A stretch of 6,166 nt of DNA from Sphingomonas bacterium (GTDB lineage Bacteria > Pseudomonadota > Alphaproteobacteria > Sphingomonadales > Sphingomonadaceae), in contig JAJAYY010000063.1 in assembly GCA_026785965.1 (NCBI GenBank), forward strand, positions 1 through 6,166, given 5' to 3'. The number at the start of each line of letters is the position of its first letter. Within the stretch, counting starts at the first letter, position 1. Positions 5,064 through 6,166 of this stretch are shown in pieces. The notes beneath the pieces are model-generated. The model saw only the letters and a program-made list of their open reading frames with translations, was not told the origin of the DNA and made no database searches. A program made the position numbers and the translations under genes.

Positions 5064-6166
5064 GCGATCGCTCCCGCATCGACGTCGATGCCAAGGTCGT
5101 TGCGGCGCAGCGCCTTCAACACGGTCTCGACGATGTGCGGGGCATTGAGTCCGGCCTCGTCATATTGCGTGACCGGATTATTATGATCCTGGAACAGGTC
5201 GGGCAGCCGCATGGTGCGGATCTTGAGCCCGGCATCGGTCAGCCCCTCATCGCTCGCCAGCGTCAGCACGTGCGCGCCGAACCCACCGACCGACGCTTCC
5301 TCGATCGTCACCGCGACTTCATGCGTCGAGAGCAAGCGCCGAATCAATTCCTCGTCGAGCGGCTTGGCGAAGCGCATGTCGGCGACGGTCGTCGACAGGC
5401 CCTTGGCCTCGAGCATCGCGGCGGCCTTTTCGGCCTCCTCGAGCCGCGTACCGAGCGACAGGATCGCAACGGTCTTGCCCTCGCGCACCACCCGGCCCTT
5501 GCCGATTTCGAGCCGCTGGGGGACCGCCGGCATCTCAAGCCCGCGGCCATTGCCACGCGGGTAACGCACCGCCGACGGACCGCTGTCATGAAGCGCCATG
5601 GTGTGGACCATGTGAGTCAATTCGACTTCGTCGGCGGCGGCCATGACGACGAAATTCGGCAGCGTGCAGAGATAGGCCAGGTCGAATGAGCCGGCGTGGG
5701 TGCAGCCGTCGGCGCCGACCAGCCCGGCGCGGTCCATCGCGAAGCGGACCGGCAAATTCTGAATCGCGACGTCGTGGACCACTTGGTCATAGGCGCGCTG
5801 GAGGAAGGTCGAATAGATCGCGCAGAACGGACGATGCCCCTGCGCGGCGAGACCCGCGGCGAAGGTCACCGCATGCTGTTCGGCGATCCCGACGTCGAAG
5901 GTTCGCGTCGGGAATTCCTGTTGAAACTTGTCGAGCCCGGTGCCCGAGGGCATCGCCGCGGTGATCGCGACAATCTTGTCGTCGCGTCGCGCCTCGGCGC
6001 TGAGCGCATCGGCGAACACCGCAGTGTACGACGGCGGACCGCCGCCCGGGCCCTTGTCCTGCTTGCCCGAGACGACGTCGAACTTGACCACGCCATGATA
6101 TTTGTCCGCCGCGCTTTCGGCCGGAGCGTAACCCTTGCCCTTGACCGTCACGGCATGAACCAGGAT
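5060..6166 (-). CDS. dxs: 1-deoxy-D-xylulose-5-phosphate synthase, C-terminal part
   Basis: Dxs condenses pyruvate and glyceraldehyde 3-phosphate with thiamine diphosphate, the first step of the MEP isoprenoid pathway. The gene runs off the window at its 5' end: the frame is open to the last base and the extra codons read I-L-V-H-A before [12 protein letters not shown], as in full Dxs. About 368 of roughly 640 residues are visible, covering the pyrimidine-binding and C-terminal transketolase domains; the N-terminal diphosphate-binding half lies outside. Landmarks (numbered from the window-edge codon) are [11 protein letters not shown] (about 90-100) with the catalytic Glu at about 96, [13 protein letters not shown] (about 116-128), and [22 protein letters not shown] (about 145-166). 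The GTG at 6149-6151 is an internal Val codon, not a start. The TGA (5060-5062) overlaps the CTG of the downstream gene. Confidence 0.97.
   Translation of the reverse strand: MLVHAVTVKGKGYAPAESAADKYHGVVKFDVVSGKQDKGPGGGPPSYTAVFADALSAEARRDDKIVAITAAMPSGTGLDKFQQEFPTRTFDVGIAEQHAVTFAAGLAAQGHRPFCAIYSTFLQRAYDQVVHDVAIQNLPVRFAMDRAGLVGADGCTHAGSFDLAYLCTLPNFVVMAAADEVELTHMVHTMALHDSGPSAVRYPRGNGRGLEMPAVPQRLEIGKGRVVREGKTVAILSLGTRLEEAEKAAAMLEAKGLSTTVADMRFAKPLDEELIRRLLSTHEVAVTIEEASVGGFGAHVLTLASDEGLTDAGLKIRTMRLPDLFQDHNNPVTQYDEAGLNAPHIVETVLKALRRNDLGIDVDAGAIA
5071..5075 (-). promoter_or_regulatory. Ribosome binding site supporting the CTG start of the 140-aa membrane protein
   Basis: GGGAG on the minus strand, inside the last codons of dxs, lies 7 nt (5064-5070) before the CTG at 5061-5063. 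The alternative GTG at 5031-5033 has no comparable purine motif. The spacing is the same as at the ybjN start. Confidence 0.65.

Noticed and set aside
5135..5689. Plus-strand open frame of 184 codons opposite dxs
   Set aside because: Antisense to a clearly conserved dxs segment, and its composition is that of a shadow frame.
1..6166. tRNA, rRNA, CRISPR array, insertion sequence or phage genes
   Set aside because: No cloverleaf-like segment, regularly spaced direct repeats, transposase motif or terminal inverted repeats were found on reading both strands; the sequence is almost fully accounted for by the nine minus-strand genes.

Overview
The window is GC-rich and reads almost entirely on the minus strand. 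The proteins (Dxs, TlyA, a TspO-type membrane protein, UbiK, YbjN, ProC and a branched-chain aminotransferase of the 'WIWMDG...HSKAAGLY' type) resemble those of Alphaproteobacteria, most likely Sphingomonadales. That assignment is recognition of protein style, not a database match.

The layout in transcription order (right to left) is one tightly packed nine-gene array. It holds dxs (C-terminal part, 5' end outside the window), an unrecognised 140-aa single-pass membrane protein, an inner-membrane endonuclease/exonuclease/phosphatase (EEP) protein, tlyA, tspO, ubiK, ybjN, proC and a truncated ilvE. Junctions are 4-nt stop/start overlaps (dxs/hypothetical, hypothetical/EEP, tlyA/tspO, ubiK/ybjN), a 1-nt gap (tspO/ubiK) or gaps of 21 to 41 nt. 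No intergenic stretch exceeds 41 nt and I see no terminator inside, so a single operon with translational coupling is the simplest reading. The 41-nt gap before tlyA holds a small tandem 8-bp repeat that runs into the tlyA ribosome binding site.

Functionally, dxs starts the MEP isoprenoid pathway that feeds the ubiquinone tail, UbiK helps late ubiquinone biosynthesis, TspO is a tetrapyrrole/stress-linked membrane protein, TlyA is an rRNA ribose methyltransferase, and ProC and IlvE make proline and branched-chain amino acids. It is a mixed housekeeping operon with an isoprenoid/quinone flavour, not a defence or mobile region.

Three points deserve attention. (1) Two genes (ybjN and the 140-aa membrane protein) have no usable ATG/GTG/TTG where their N-termini should lie. 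Both instead have a CTG in a CTGA overlap with the upstream stop, preceded by GGAG exactly 7 nt away, so both are probable CTG-initiated, coupled genes that ordinary gene callers would truncate. (2) The ilvE reading frame stops at an in-frame TGA exactly where the family usually has a Trp, and the few codons after it still read like the family (R-G-Q-L). (3) The unknown membrane protein sits between dxs and a membrane-anchored EEP protein and may work with the latter. I see no RNA genes, CRISPR, insertion sequences or prophage genes.
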